Assembly (NCBI RefSeq): GCF_000186265.1 | Contig: NC_014934.1 | Span: 2,232,001 to 2,296,000, forward strand | Direction: 5' to 3' | Length of the DNA stretch: 64,000 nucleotides | Source of the DNA: Cellulophaga algicola DSM 14237 | Lineage (GTDB): Bacteria > Bacteroidota > Bacteroidia > Flavobacteriales > Flavobacteriaceae | In this document: positions 1-9,012 of the stretch, piece by piece | Position numbering within the stretch: the stretch's first letter is position 1 | Layout: the number at the start of each line of letters is the position of its first letter | Notes under the pieces: model-generated | Seen by the model: only the letters and a program-made list of their open reading frames with translations | Databases searched by the model: none | Told to the model about the DNA's origin: nothing | Position numbers and translations under genes: made by a program

Positions 1-60
1 TTGTGCTTTGTGAAAAGCACAAGTTGTGGTTAATTATTCTTTGCAAAAAGAATATGAAAA
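1..60. other. stem-loops in intergenic DNA, no gene seen
   Basis: Bases 1-22 form a perfect 9-bp stem with a GTGA loop, and bases 35-55 contain a second weaker stem (ATTCTTT/AAAGAAT). No coding signal is visible in 1-300 on either strand. These are probably 3' structures belonging to a gene upstream of the window. Confidence 0.4.
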
Positions 61-67
61 CCGATGA

Positions 68-97
68 AAGGCTTTCCTAATTTGGGAGGCTTTTTTT
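68..97 (+). terminator. rho-independent terminator of an upstream gene
   Basis: GCTTTCC (71-77) pairs with GGGAGGC (84-90) using two G-U wobbles, and seven T follow directly. It should end a transcript entering from the left and separates that unit from hcp. Confidence 0.6.
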
Positions 98-241
98 GTT
101 TCTACTCTTAAAGGTTGCCTTAATTTTCTTTCCTTTTGATACTCTAACTTAAGCTGTATAGAAAATTTACGTGTATTTCAACGTAAAAGACAAATAAAAT
201 ACAGAAGGTATGTTAAATTATTTTATTTTTAGCTTGCTGCA

Positions 242-249
242 TAATTTTG
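242..249 (+). promoter_or_regulatory. candidate -7 box for the hcp/effector operon
   Basis: TAATTTTG matches the Bacteroidota -7 consensus TAnnTTTG and lies 56 bases before the hcp start. No clear TTG -33 element is seen at the usual distance, so this is a weak call. Confidence 0.35.
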
Positions 250-304
250 TACGCAACAAATAGTTCTATTTGTGGGTGCACAGCAAAATTCTAAGAAATA
301 GATT

Positions 305-1000
305 ATGGCTTTTCTAGCAAAACTTTTTATCAATGGAGAACAGCGTAATGTTCTCAATAGTAATTATGTATACCACCAACTTCTTGATGCTAGGGGAATG
401 CCTAAAGCAAAGGTAGAAGGCGGTCAAATAAGCTTTGTAATAGAAGCTACCGGTGACGATGCCTTATTTCATTTATGGATGTTGAATGATTATCAAATCT
501 ATGACGGGTATATCCGTTTCTTTAAAAGAGATGGGTTGAGTAAATTGTTCGATTTTGAATTCGCCAATTGCTATTGTGTAGGATTACGAGAACAATTTAG
601 CGCTACGGGTCACGATCCGCTTAAAATGGAACTCACGATTACTCCAGGGATACAACGTGTACGCGATGTAATTTTTGAGAAAGTTTGGAACCCTAGTAAT
701 CCGTTTGCAGAGGCTCCGGTTCCAGAAGTGCAAGAAGGAAATCCAATTATTGAAGATTTATTTTTTACAGATTTGGATGGAGAAAGAATACCAAATAATG
801 AATTAGAATTTGGCGAGTCCGTGTACCTTGTGTTGAAAAGTATAAATGGAGTAGGCAAAACCGTTGATATTGAATTAGATGATAATGCTAATGATTTTAA
901 ATATAAAGGAGGAGTATTACCTGATGATGTTCTGAAAAATTTTAGAATTACATCCAATACTCAAAAAATAGAACTTGAAATAGTATCCCAAAAGAAATAG
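305..1000 (+). CDS. T6SS tube protein TssD (Hcp) with C-terminal extension
   Basis: Residues 1-130 match the Bacteroidota TssD/Hcp family, which stacks as hexameric rings into the T6SS tube. The opening (MAFLAKLFINGEQRNVL) and the GHDPLKMELTITPG segment are typical. Usual family length is about 130 residues; here about 100 more follow, beginning after a Pro-rich linker (APVPEVQEG), with a predicted beta-rich, acidic composition. The extension could be a cargo or adaptor domain, since some Hcp proteins carry fused cargo. The stop is three bases from the next start, so it is co-transcribed with the LysM-GH19 effector. No other T6SS structural gene (tssB/C, vgrG, clpV) is in the window, so this is an auxiliary hcp-effector locus or the edge of a main cluster. 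Confidence 0.85.
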   Translation: MAFLAKLFINGEQRNVLNSNYVYHQLLDARGMPKAKVEGGQISFVIEATGDDALFHLWMLNDYQIYDGYIRFFKRDGLSKLFDFEFANCYCVGLREQFSATGHDPLKMELTITPGIQRVRDVIFEKVWNPSNPFAEAPVPEVQEGNPIIEDLFFTDLDGERIPNNELEFGESVYLVLKSINGVGKTVDIELDDNANDFKYKGGVLPDDVLKNFRITSNTQKIELEIVSQKK

Positions 1001-1003
1001 ATT

Positions 1004-2707
1004 ATGCCTACAATTACTTTTAACGATTATTCAAGTGTTACTAAAACGACTAATTCATTAACCATTATTCGTCCAGAGGTAACCAAAGCATACTTTGCAG
1101 AAGCAAAGATTGAAGAAGTGGAGGTGGAAAACACTTCAGGAGTACAAGAAAATGAAATATATACTGTAATATCGGGAGACACCTTAAGTAAAATAGCCAA
1201 TAAAAAAGGCACAACCGTTTCTGCAATTATTGAAAGTGATGCTTCACTTACTGATGATAATAAGGGAGACCTTACCGTAGGGCAAAAAATAACATTGCCA
1301 AATACTGTGGCAACAACTGAAAAAAAGAAGAAAATTACTTTTGAAAAAATCAGTAAAGGTACTATTGGAAAAGATATTTATGTTGTTGTAGAAACTAAGA
1401 GATTAAATGGCTACATGATGTCGCTTAATATAAGGCAAGGGGTTTCAAAATGTGTTGGTGAGCTTGATGAAAATGTTATGTTGAAGGATGATCAAGATGA
1501 TTATCATACGTTACTAAAAACAAAAATAGGCGGTATGTGCGAAACTGATTTTGTTAATAAAGATGATTATGTAGATCACGCCATATTTAAACTTGCTATT
1601 GATACTAATGACACTAAGAGAAAAGAGGATTGGATTAAAGCCCTTGAAAAGGAAACAGACAAAAAAACGTTTTTATATATACTTACAGACGCACATACGA
1701 TAAATGGTCAAGAAAAACTGAATATAACATATTTAGGAGACACAGAAGAAGGAGAAATCAGAGGTGAAAAAGTGACCAACAGGTGGTTGGATGTTGATGG
1801 GCAGTGGTTTGAATTGAAAAATGGATGTAAATTTCCTATCACCCCAGAACAGCTTCTAGAAATATTTCCAAAATCTATAAAAGACAGAAGAGAAGAAGTT
1901 TCTAAAGCAATTAATAGTTACAGTGATGAATTTGAGATTCATAATTTAAATCGGATGTCTCATTTCTTGGGACAGATAGGTACGGAAACAGGACAATTAA
2001 AAGATTTAAAAGAGAGTTATAATTACTCTGCAAAAAATATTTATAATACCTTTCTTAGAAAAGTATTAATTGAACACCCTACTATTGAAGATAAGTTTAC
2101 CTTTAAATATCATGACCTGATAGATGGTTACAATGCTACATTGGAATGTGAATACAGTAACCCTTCAACTAATTCTCAAAAAGGGTATGGTCATAAACGT
2201 GATGTTGAAAATCCTATTGAGGTTACAAGAGTTTTGTTAAATGGTAAATATGTTGCCTCTTGGGACTATACCGCTTTTAAAGAATTATACACAGTAAAGT
2301 CATCGTATACGCAAAGTAAAACTCTATTTGATTATGTATATGGGTGTAGAATGGAGAATGGTAAAAAATCAACAGAAGATGGCTCTGATTATTTTGGTGT
2401 AGGTTTTATTCATTTAACAGGGAAAAATAAATATAAAGCCTTAGACAAAAAATGGAAAGAGCTATATCCTGATGACCCTAAGGATTTTATGGGCGATGAT
2501 ATTTCATTATTGAAAACCAATGTCGATGTAGCAATAAAAGCCTCTATGATTATTTGGACTCACGTGCAGAATGGAACAAATATGGAAGCCGATAATGGCA
2601 ATAATAATGCAACAATAAAAGCAGTTACTAAAGATGTAAATGGAGGTGACAATGGTTTAGAAATGCGAAAAGGATTTACTAAAAAAGCTTTTGAGGTTTT
2701 ATCATAA
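1004..2707 (+). CDS. LysM-GH19 peptidoglycan hydrolase, probable T6SS effector
   Basis: Three parts are visible. Residues 53-99 form a LysM domain (YTVISGDTLSKIANKKG). Residues about 105-272 are a region of unknown fold ending in RWLDVDGQWFELK. Residues about 280-567 are GH19 chitinase/lysozyme-like, with the likely catalytic Glu328 in IGTETG followed by NYS, then YFGVGFIHLTGKNKYK and a late NGGDNGLEMR. GH19 enzymes cut beta-1,4 bonds in chitin or peptidoglycan. There is no signal peptide, and the gene sits three bases after hcp, which fits delivery through the T6SS tube. The LysM half is repeated at 7052-7834 with another toxin end. The lipoprotein directly downstream is the likely immunity gene. 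The effector role is inferred from context. Confidence 0.82.
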   Translation: MPTITFNDYSSVTKTTNSLTIIRPEVTKAYFAEAKIEEVEVENTSGVQENEIYTVISGDTLSKIANKKGTTVSAIIESDASLTDDNKGDLTVGQKITLPNTVATTEKKKKITFEKISKGTIGKDIYVVVETKRLNGYMMSLNIRQGVSKCVGELDENVMLKDDQDDYHTLLKTKIGGMCETDFVNKDDYVDHAIFKLAIDTNDTKRKEDWIKALEKETDKKTFLYILTDAHTINGQEKLNITYLGDTEEGEIRGEKVTNRWLDVDGQWFELKNGCKFPITPEQLLEIFPKSIKDRREEVSKAINSYSDEFEIHNLNRMSHFLGQIGTETGQLKDLKESYNYSAKNIYNTFLRKVLIEHPTIEDKFTFKYHDLIDGYNATLECEYSNPSTNSQKGYGHKRDVENPIEVTRVLLNGKYVASWDYTAFKELYTVKSSYTQSKTLFDYVYGCRMENGKKSTEDGSDYFGVGFIHLTGKNKYKALDKKWKELYPDDPKDFMGDDISLLKTNVDVAIKASMIIWTHVQNGTNMEADNGNNNATIKAVTKDVNGGDNGLEMRKGFTKKAFEVLS

Positions 2708-2715
2708 AAAATAAG

Positions 2716-3573
2716 ATGAAAAAAATCATATATTTAAATACAATCTATTTCTTGCTGATGGGAATATTATTCTCCTGTAAACAGAATAATACTGTTGAAG
2801 AGAAAAATAGCCAACTAATTACGGAATCTGTAAAAAACACAGTTAACCAGCCAGAAGAAAACCAAGAAGAAGGCAATATTAAGGACTTTCAAGGTATTTG
2901 GGAAAGTTTTTCTTATTATTTGGAGCATGAATCTGAATTCAAAGATTTTAATAAAAACAAGTATTATAAAGTAATTAATGGAAAAAGAACTTTGGATATT
3001 ATTCTCATTAATCACAAAGAAGATAGTATAAATATTAATTTAGGGTATTTGGGCTTTTTAAATTCATTTGAACCGCATTCAATATCAAGTGAGGAGAAAT
3101 TAAAAAATAGTTTAAATGATTCAGGATCGCTATTAGTTCGGTATATTAATACTTCAAAAAAATACACCACTGATGATGTAGAGGTAAGTGCTAATTTTAG
3201 TAGATATTTTGAAATTACTGAATTATTCGATGACAATTTTCATTACCAAGGTGAACCCGAAAAATTTAGTTTTATGGTCGATTTTGCATTACCTGAAAGT
3301 GTATTTAAAACTTTAAAATCATTAGCGATAGTTAATAAATTTGATTATATAGAACAATTTAATATCAGGAATTTATCAAAAAAAATTAAAGTTAAAGAGT
3401 CAAAAACTTTTTTTTATTCAGAGATGTTTGAAGCAACAAAAAGGAAGGCGTTTTTAGTTAAAGGAGATATTGCATACTTAGAAAGTATTAGTGACAATTG
3501 GGTTAAAGTTTATTATGACGGTAAAATGGTGACTGGCGGTTATTTAAAACGTTCTGATGTGGAATTTTTATAA
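2716..3573 (+). CDS. lipoprotein, probable immunity to the GH19 effector
   Basis: The N-terminus is a lipoprotein signal (lipobox ILFSC, Cys at about residue 21). The body of about 260 residues matches no family I recognise, but the last 60 residues (AYLESISDNWVKVYYDG) look like a bacterial SH3 domain, a fold that often binds cell-wall material or enzymes. It starts nine bases after the effector stop. An exported lipoprotein next to a wall-degrading effector is the expected layout for an immunity protein, but that role is inferred from position. Confidence 0.65.
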   Translation: MKKIIYLNTIYFLLMGILFSCKQNNTVEEKNSQLITESVKNTVNQPEENQEEGNIKDFQGIWESFSYYLEHESEFKDFNKNKYYKVINGKRTLDIILINHKEDSININLGYLGFLNSFEPHSISSEEKLKNSLNDSGSLLVRYINTSKKYTTDDVEVSANFSRYFEITELFDDNFHYQGEPEKFSFMVDFALPESVFKTLKSLAIVNKFDYIEQFNIRNLSKKIKVKESKTFFYSEMFEATKRKAFLVKGDIAYLESISDNWVKVYYDGKMVTGGYLKRSDVEFL

Positions 3574-3693
3574 TAAGCAATTAGCAAAAAGCGTGTTTTT
3601 TAATTCTATTAGTGATTACAGCCTGCAATTGGTTAAAGTTAGTTTATACAAAGGCTAATTGGAAGTAGTAACTAGGCTTTACAATTTCATTTT

Positions 3694-4904
3694 ATGAATT
3701 ACATTAGCTACAAATATTTAATGTTGGGAAAGATTATTTTGATACTTCTTTTTCTTGGCTGTAAGGATGTCAAATCGACAAATTCTAGTAATGGTATAGT
3801 ATCCTCAAAAACAGTTAAGAAGGAAGGCGAAATTAGCTTCGAAAAGCAATTTTTTAAGTATGATTCGTGCAACATTTCCGAGGGAAAGTTCCAAGTGTTT
3901 TTGTTTAAAAAAAAGGATGAAATTAATGAAGTAATAGTTGAAATATTTAATAAAAACAATTCCTTAATTGATAGTACTCGTCTGAGCTTAGTTGATAATC
4001 CTTCAATTAAATTGCATTGTGAAGAAGGTAATTTTGCACTAGAATATGAAAATAATATTGGCAATAATTATAATTCCGTCATTCATAAATTTGATTGGAA
4101 CAATGTTACAGAAAGTTTTGTAGCTACCAAAGTAAGAGTTATTAAAGATACTAGTACTTTGGCAGGAATTAATGCTGTTAAAAAACAAATATTTTATGAG
4201 CAAATAGATTTAAGTACGAACAAGTCTAAAGTTTTAAAGTATGAAGTTGTTGAGTCTACCAATTTTAAAGTTAAAAGTGATATTAGGTATATAGATTGGA
4301 GTGAAGGAGTAGCTAAAAATAAAAAAGCATTTTCTCAATATTTTAACTCTAGAGATATTGGCAATATTTTAAAACAAGGAGTTACAGTTGCTCGTTCTTT
4401 ATTGAAAATTTTAGACTTTGTAAATATGACTGAAACCATATTTAGTGTGATGCCTAAAGATGGTGATTCTAAATTATCTATACCAAACCCCAATAGTGTA
4501 ATTGGCGCTGTTTCTTCATTTGCTATGCCTGCTGCGTTTCCTTTGTCGGCAGTTTTTTTGCTGCAGATATAGTTGTGAAATCGATAGCCAAAAAATTAGC
4601 GAAAGATATTAAAGAAGATGGAAAGCTTTTTTTAGCACAAGCAAAACTAAAAGGGTTGAATGCGGTTAGAGCCTATGTAAATAGCCCTAGTGGTGGAGCA
4701 TGTGGATATCAATTGTCGAGTCCAATACTGCCCTCAATTCATTGTAAAGTAATGAGTGGTGAAATAAAAACGGTTTATGATTTAGAAAATTTGGACCCAG
4801 ATTATTCTGATCTCGATGATGGAGTTTACTTCACATATATTTTTCAGATAATCAAGCATAATGGCCGAAATATAACTATAATTGATTCAATTATTTCAGA
4901 ATAA
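3694..4904 (+). pseudogene. lipoprotein gene with a one-base frameshift
   Basis: The first frame (3694-4572, lipobox FLGC) stops just after a T7 run at 4553-4559. Adding one T makes the reading continue as VFFAADIVVKSIAKKLAKD into the frame that otherwise begins with an unlikely GTG at 4575, giving 403 residues. The restored hydrophobic stretch (VIGAVSSFAMPAAFPLSAVFF) would form a membrane segment about 270 residues in. Function unknown. It may be a decayed gene, a phase-variable gene or a homopolymer sequencing error. Its position suggests part of the effector/immunity island. Confidence 0.65.
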
Positions 4905-4912
4905 ACTTTTTT

Positions 4913-5488
4913 ATGAAAAATATATTCCTAGTATTAAGTGTATTAACACTACTCTGCTGTAAAGCACAAACAGAAAACGTAGAATTAAGTTTTGAGAAAA
5001 CCGATGCGCCCCTTAAAGTTATGGAGTCTTTTACCATGGCTGATAGTGTATATGTAACTTTATTAAAACCTTATAGAATTAAGGTGAAAAGTAATTATTC
5101 TAACACTATAGAAACAAACTGGATTGGTATGAATTCCGGAGGTGGTTCTGGATCTCATAATCCCAGTAAGTATTTGATTTATACAGATAAGCATAAATTA
5201 GCACCTCCTCCGAGAGGTGTAAAATTCTCGAGTTATGAAACAAAGATTTTCGATATTTACATTGGATATAGAATGTTTATTAAAAGTAAAGAAAAAAATA
5301 GCCTCTTAGAAAATGCCGTGTATTTAGAAGAAAATAGAGAGCGGAAAGTCTATGATCTTAGTAAAAGCGAAATAGCACCTCTTTTTTTTGAACATAAGAT
5401 TACTGATGATATAAGAGGGTATCTCTCCTTTGGTTTTTATAATTATGAAAATGAATTAGGTTTAAGAGAAACTATCGCCATAGATTAA
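4913..5488 (+). CDS. small lipoprotein, unknown function
   Basis: A lipoprotein signal is clear (lipobox LLCC, Cys near residue 16). The mature part of about 175 residues has a Gly/Ser patch (MNSGGGSGSHN) and no family I recognise. It starts eight bases after the frameshifted lipoprotein gene and is probably in the same transcript. By context it may be an immunity or accessory lipoprotein, but the sequence does not show this. Confidence 0.6.
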   Translation: MKNIFLVLSVLTLLCCKAQTENVELSFEKTDAPLKVMESFTMADSVYVTLLKPYRIKVKSNYSNTIETNWIGMNSGGGSGSHNPSKYLIYTDKHKLAPPPRGVKFSSYETKIFDIYIGYRMFIKSKEKNSLLENAVYLEENRERKVYDLSKSEIAPLFFEHKITDDIRGYLSFGFYNYENELGLRETIAID

Positions 5489-5553
5489 TGGTGTACAATA
5501 GTGTTTACTATTATATAACTAAATTTAAAATTTGAGTTTTGCACACTTTATTT

Positions 5554-6152
5554 ATGACAATTCTTATTTCTATTTTTTTATCTATTTGGTATAAAATAGT
5601 TGAGAATAAAAGGGGAAAAGAAAATTTAAGAAACGATAGAAGGTTGTTTGGGTTATTGAAGGAGTCTTTTTCATTTGCAATACCTATTAAAAATAAGTAT
5701 TGATGGCTTCAAAAACGTTGAATATGTTGATACACATTTGACTTCTAATTCTGAAATTTTAGAGCAACGCAGAGTAAAAGAAAGTAGTAGGCTAAAAGGG
5801 AAAAGTTTTATAGAACGCTTTTTTTGAAGAAGATACTAATGACCGTGACTCAGTGATGCGGAACGTTACATTTTTTAGCACTCAGTTAACATTATCCTTT
5901 AGCCATAAAAATATAGCTTATAAATTTTATCCACGTCTTCCCATTAACGAGACAAAGATTAGTTATTTATTATCTAAACGAGAAAATTTAGTAGTTTACG
6001 TAGTAAAATTTGACCCCAATAAAAAAAGTGATATTCCGGATGTTAATTTATTAAAACAATATTTCTTTTTTTTAGATGTTAGATTTTTAAATATTGTCGG
6101 GGAGAAATTTATATATTTAGGGAGAGAGATTTTGGAGAAAAAGACTTGCTAG
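5554..6152 (+). pseudogene. membrane-anchored protein gene with two frameshifts
   Basis: Three pieces in different frames join into one reading of 198 residues if one T is removed near 5701 (NKY then DGFKNVEYVDTHL) and one from the T7 run at 5819-5825 (ERFFEEDTNDRDSVMRNV). The first piece begins with one hydrophobic helix (ILISIFLSIWY). The last piece ends at 6152. No family is recognised. Two disruptions in 200 codons suggest a decayed gene. It lies directly before a copy of the island's intergenic repeat. Confidence 0.55.
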
Positions 6153-6153
6153 C

Positions 6154-6262
6154 GAGAGTATCACGTCCGGTCCTGCATTACTTTCCTGTTTTGCGCTCAG
6201 TGTAGCTTTTTTGACTTTGTTCGTTGTGCTAAGTCGGTAGATTTTGCGGAGCGCTACAATAT
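6154..6262 (+). repeat. island intergenic repeat, copy A
   Basis: This noncoding stretch resembles 21776-21887 over its whole length (by eye about 70% identity). Shared blocks are GCGAG.GT.TCAC at the left, a core with TTTTGACTTTGTT and GCTAAGT, and an AGATTTTGCGGAGC tail. It begins immediately after the stop of the broken gene upstream. Confidence 0.6.
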
Positions 6263-6334
6263 TTACTCATACAATTCAAAAATTTTGTCCCCTAAAAAGG
6301 GCTTATTTCTAATTGTAAAAACTGATTTATTTTT

Positions 6335-6924
6335 ATGACTGGTATCGGAATTATTTTTAGTGTAGTATTATTTATTTGTGTCTACTTTTTTAGAAAACAC
6401 AAAACTAATACTATAAAAAGTGGAGGTCAATTAAAATCTATACGATTAGAAGAGCTTTCAACAATTCAGTTAGATAATTTAGTGGTAGATGGTTTTAATA
6501 GAAAAGAGGAGCAATTTGTAGACGAGTATGGTGCCGTTTATACTCCTAAAAGTACCAAGAACATTTGCAATCGGAAAATATTTTTACCATGGGAAAGGAG
6601 TTTAGACAGGAGTCTGTTGAAAACTTTTTTTCAGTAGTTAATATTCCATTGTCCTATAATGGAAAAGAGTATGAATTTAAGATGAAAATCCCTTTAGATG
6701 AAATTACATTACGGATGAGGTTTTATAATAAAAAGAGTACAAAAATTTATTTAAGTGAAAAGCAATATCCAGATGGTAGCATTCCACAAATGTCGGTTGA
6801 AGGTGTTATTCATAACTCCTTCAAAGAGAATAAAGATAAAGAAGGCTATTTTATTATTGATTTGAGCTTTTTAGGATTACCTACAATAGGTTTAGAGTGT
6901 TTGGGTGCTATTGCTATGGATTAA
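6335..6924 (+). pseudogene. membrane-anchored protein gene with one frameshift
   Basis: The first frame (6335-6637) encodes an N-terminal membrane helix (IGIIFSVVLFICVYFF). The second continues from about 6565. Inserting one T in the ATTTG at 6563-6567 joins them as STKNILQSENIFTMGKEF, giving 196 residues. The C-terminal half looks like an intact soluble domain ending in GLECLGAIAMD. No family is recognised. It lies between repeat copies A and B. Confidence 0.55.
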
Positions 6925-6934
6925 ATTTGAAAAT

Positions 6935-7056
6935 TACTTCGCGTTGATAGCGCGATCATCATGCTTCTGTCTGTGTTATTCTCTAGTTATCTAATAACTT
7001 GTGCTTATTTAATGCTTTTGAGTTGAGTTTAGGATTCGATTTTATTTATTTTGCTA
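6935..7056 (+). repeat. island intergenic repeat, copy B, fused to an orphan effector cassette
   Basis: The right half (7015-7056) aligns with copy D core (21812-21856): TTTGAG.T.AGT.TAG, then GATTTTATTTATTTTGCTAAA against GACTTTGTTTGTTTCGCTAAG. The element's end coincides with the first bases that match the LysM effector gene (from 7050). The left half is more diverged (GCG.TGATAGCGCG region). Confidence 0.5.
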
Positions 7057-8423
7057 AAACGACTAATTCATTAACCATTATTCGTCCAGAGGTAACCAAA
7101 GTATACTTTGCAGAAGCAAAGATTGAAGAAGTGGAGATGGAAAACACTTCAGGAGTACAAGGAAATGAAATATATACGGTAATTTCAGGAGATAATATTA
7201 GTAAAATAGCAAATAAGAAAGGTACTACAGTTTCCGCAATTATAGAAAGTGATACTGCACTTACAGATGCTAATAAGGGAGACCTTATCATAGGGCAAAA
7301 AATAACATTACCAAATACTGTGGCTACAGCCGGAAAAAAGAAGAAAATAACATTTGAAAAAATCAATAAAGGTACTATTGGAAAAGCGATTTATGTTATT
7401 GTAGAAACTAAGCGATTAAATGGCTATATGATGTCAATTAGTGTAAGACAAGGTATAGAGGACTGTATTGTAGAAAAGGATGCAGAAATAATGTTGAAGG
7501 ATGATCAAGAAAAATATCATACTTGGATTAAAACAAAAGTTGGAGGAATATGCGATACAGATTATATTAATAAAGATGATTTCATTGATAAGGCTATATT
7601 TAAAATAGCCATTGACACCTATGATAAAGATATAAAAGCAAAATGGATAAAGGCAATTGGGGATACTCAAGATAAAAAAACTTCACTTTATATAATTGCT
7701 GATGCTACTTTTATTAATGATCAGGAAAAATTGAATATAAATTACTTAGGAGATACAGAAGAAGGAGAAGTTCGAGGTGAAAAAATCAAAAATAGATGGT
7801 TAGATGTTGATGGACAGTGGTTTGAATTGAAAAAGTTAGAAAAGAAAATTTGTCCTATTGACCCTAAAAATAGAAGTCATTTTGTTATTCATTGTACCGC
7901 AGGAGCTATGACGGAAAGTTCAATAAAATTTAAAACAAAGTTTGATATTCCTGGAAAAAAGAAAAGAAGTGCAGCTCATATCTACGTTAATCTAGATGGA
8001 ACGAAGTTTGAAGTTTGGCCTTTAACTGAAAAGAATGTTTGGGCTACAAAAATAGAAAGTAAGAAAGGATTAAATGGTCAAATGTTTCATATTGAATTAA
8101 ATTATGGCTCACCAACTAAACCAAGTGAAGCTCAATATATTACTTTAGCTGATTTATATATTGAATCAAGTGAGATAGAAAAATGTTGGCCGATTATAGT
8201 TCCTCATATTGAAGTGGATCGAGGAATTGCTGATGGTCATCAAGACCCTACGGATTTCGATTATAATCATTTTTATTCAATATTAAAACTAAAAGGTGTG
8301 CCAATTGATGAAATCTCTAAATTTGATCATGATAGATATTGGGGCGATAAAACATACAAAGTACCTTGGGGTTCGGATAAAACAGAATGGCCTCCAATAT
8401 TAAGCGGAAACCCACATAAATAA
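6999..8423 (+). CDS. orphan LysM-amidase effector cassette, 5'-truncated
   Basis: From 7052 the frame repeats the LysM front of the gene at 1004, entering at KTTNSLTIIRPEVTK and so missing its first 14 residues including the start. The only in-frame starts upstream are TTG codons (6999, 7023) inside a repeat. The C-terminus after RWLDVDGQWFELK is different: an N-acetylmuramoyl-L-alanine amidase (PGRP/Amidase_2 type) with FVIHCTAG (His298), HIELN and GHQDPTDFD. Such zinc enzymes cut the bond between MurNAc and the stem peptide. Nucleotide identity with the first gene is very high for about 130 bases and then falls. It is probably a silent cassette that could be joined to an expressed front end. 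The next gene is its likely immunity lipoprotein. Confidence 0.75.
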   Translation: MCLFNAFELSLGFDFIYFAKTTNSLTIIRPEVTKVYFAEAKIEEVEMENTSGVQGNEIYTVISGDNISKIANKKGTTVSAIIESDTALTDANKGDLIIGQKITLPNTVATAGKKKKITFEKINKGTIGKAIYVIVETKRLNGYMMSISVRQGIEDCIVEKDAEIMLKDDQEKYHTWIKTKVGGICDTDYINKDDFIDKAIFKIAIDTYDKDIKAKWIKAIGDTQDKKTSLYIIADATFINDQEKLNINYLGDTEEGEVRGEKIKNRWLDVDGQWFELKKLEKKICPIDPKNRSHFVIHCTAGAMTESSIKFKTKFDIPGKKKRSAAHIYVNLDGTKFEVWPLTEKNVWATKIESKKGLNGQMFHIELNYGSPTKPSEAQYITLADLYIESSEIEKCWPIIVPHIEVDRGIADGHQDPTDFDYNHFYSILKLKGVPIDEISKFDHDRYWGDKTYKVPWGSDKTEWPPILSGNPHK

Positions 8424-8431
8424 TTAAAAAA

Positions 8432-8971
8432 ATGAAATATAAAATCTCAATATTATTATTATTAACTATAAATTTAATTAGTTGTCAAGAACGTTACAAA
8501 AATGAGTCCATTTTTTTAGGAGAATATAATGAAAACGAAGCTAAAATATTTAAGATTGATACTGATTCCATTGTTTTTTTAGATAAGCAATCACTTACAC
8601 AAGAAAATCAACTTAACCCCGTAGATTTTTTTAAATTTTTAACTGATAAAAATCTTTACTTTATTGCAGAAGGAGATGAGCCTTTCTGGAAGTTTAAGTT
8701 AAATTCCTCAAATCTATATTTTGTAAAGTTTGACTCTATAAAGGAAGAGCACATTTCCTGTGAAATCTACTATGACAACCAATCGGGGTTTAACATTATG
8801 TTTAAATCAATTGATAATAGAGTTTTTGGGTTAATTAGAAGGGTTGATTCTAGATTAGAACCTAATAGAGCTTGCTCAATTGCAGTTACAGAGAATTATT
8901 TAGTTTATGAAGCTTTTATCACCATCGAAAATGTACTTTACAAAGGATGCGCAACTATTGATAAAGAATGA
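8432..8971 (+). CDS. COG3650-like lipoprotein, probable immunity to the amidase
   Basis: A lipoprotein signal (lipobox LISC, Cys19) precedes a domain with EGDEPFW near residue 80 and YKGCATIDKE at the end. The EPFW motif and terminal GC are features I associate with the COG3650 family of envelope lipoproteins. It starts eight bases after the amidase stop. Peptidoglycan-targeting effectors are usually neutralised by exported or outer-membrane lipoproteins, so an immunity role is plausible. The family match is by motif only. Confidence 0.6.
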   Translation: MKYKISILLLLTINLISCQERYKNESIFLGEYNENEAKIFKIDTDSIVFLDKQSLTQENQLNPVDFFKFLTDKNLYFIAEGDEPFWKFKLNSSNLYFVKFDSIKEEHISCEIYYDNQSGFNIMFKSIDNRVFGLIRRVDSRLEPNRACSIAVTENYLVYEAFITIENVLYKGCATIDKE

Positions 8972-9012
8972 AGTATTAAATGAACTTAGTTAACAGCGGA
9001 AGTTTAAATTTT

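Noticed and set aside
305-2707. Phage tail and endolysin genes
   Set aside because: Hcp resembles phage tube proteins and GH19 occurs in endolysins, but no capsid, terminase, holin or integrase is near, and the TssD type is a Bacteroidota T6SS protein.
4575-4904. Separate gene starting at GTG 4575
   Set aside because: There is no start context, and the reading continues smoothly from the upstream lipoprotein after adding one T.
6335-6637. Separate 100-residue membrane protein
   Set aside because: The frame joins the next one after a single-base correction; the last residues (CNRKIFLPWERS) are out-of-frame reading of the second half.
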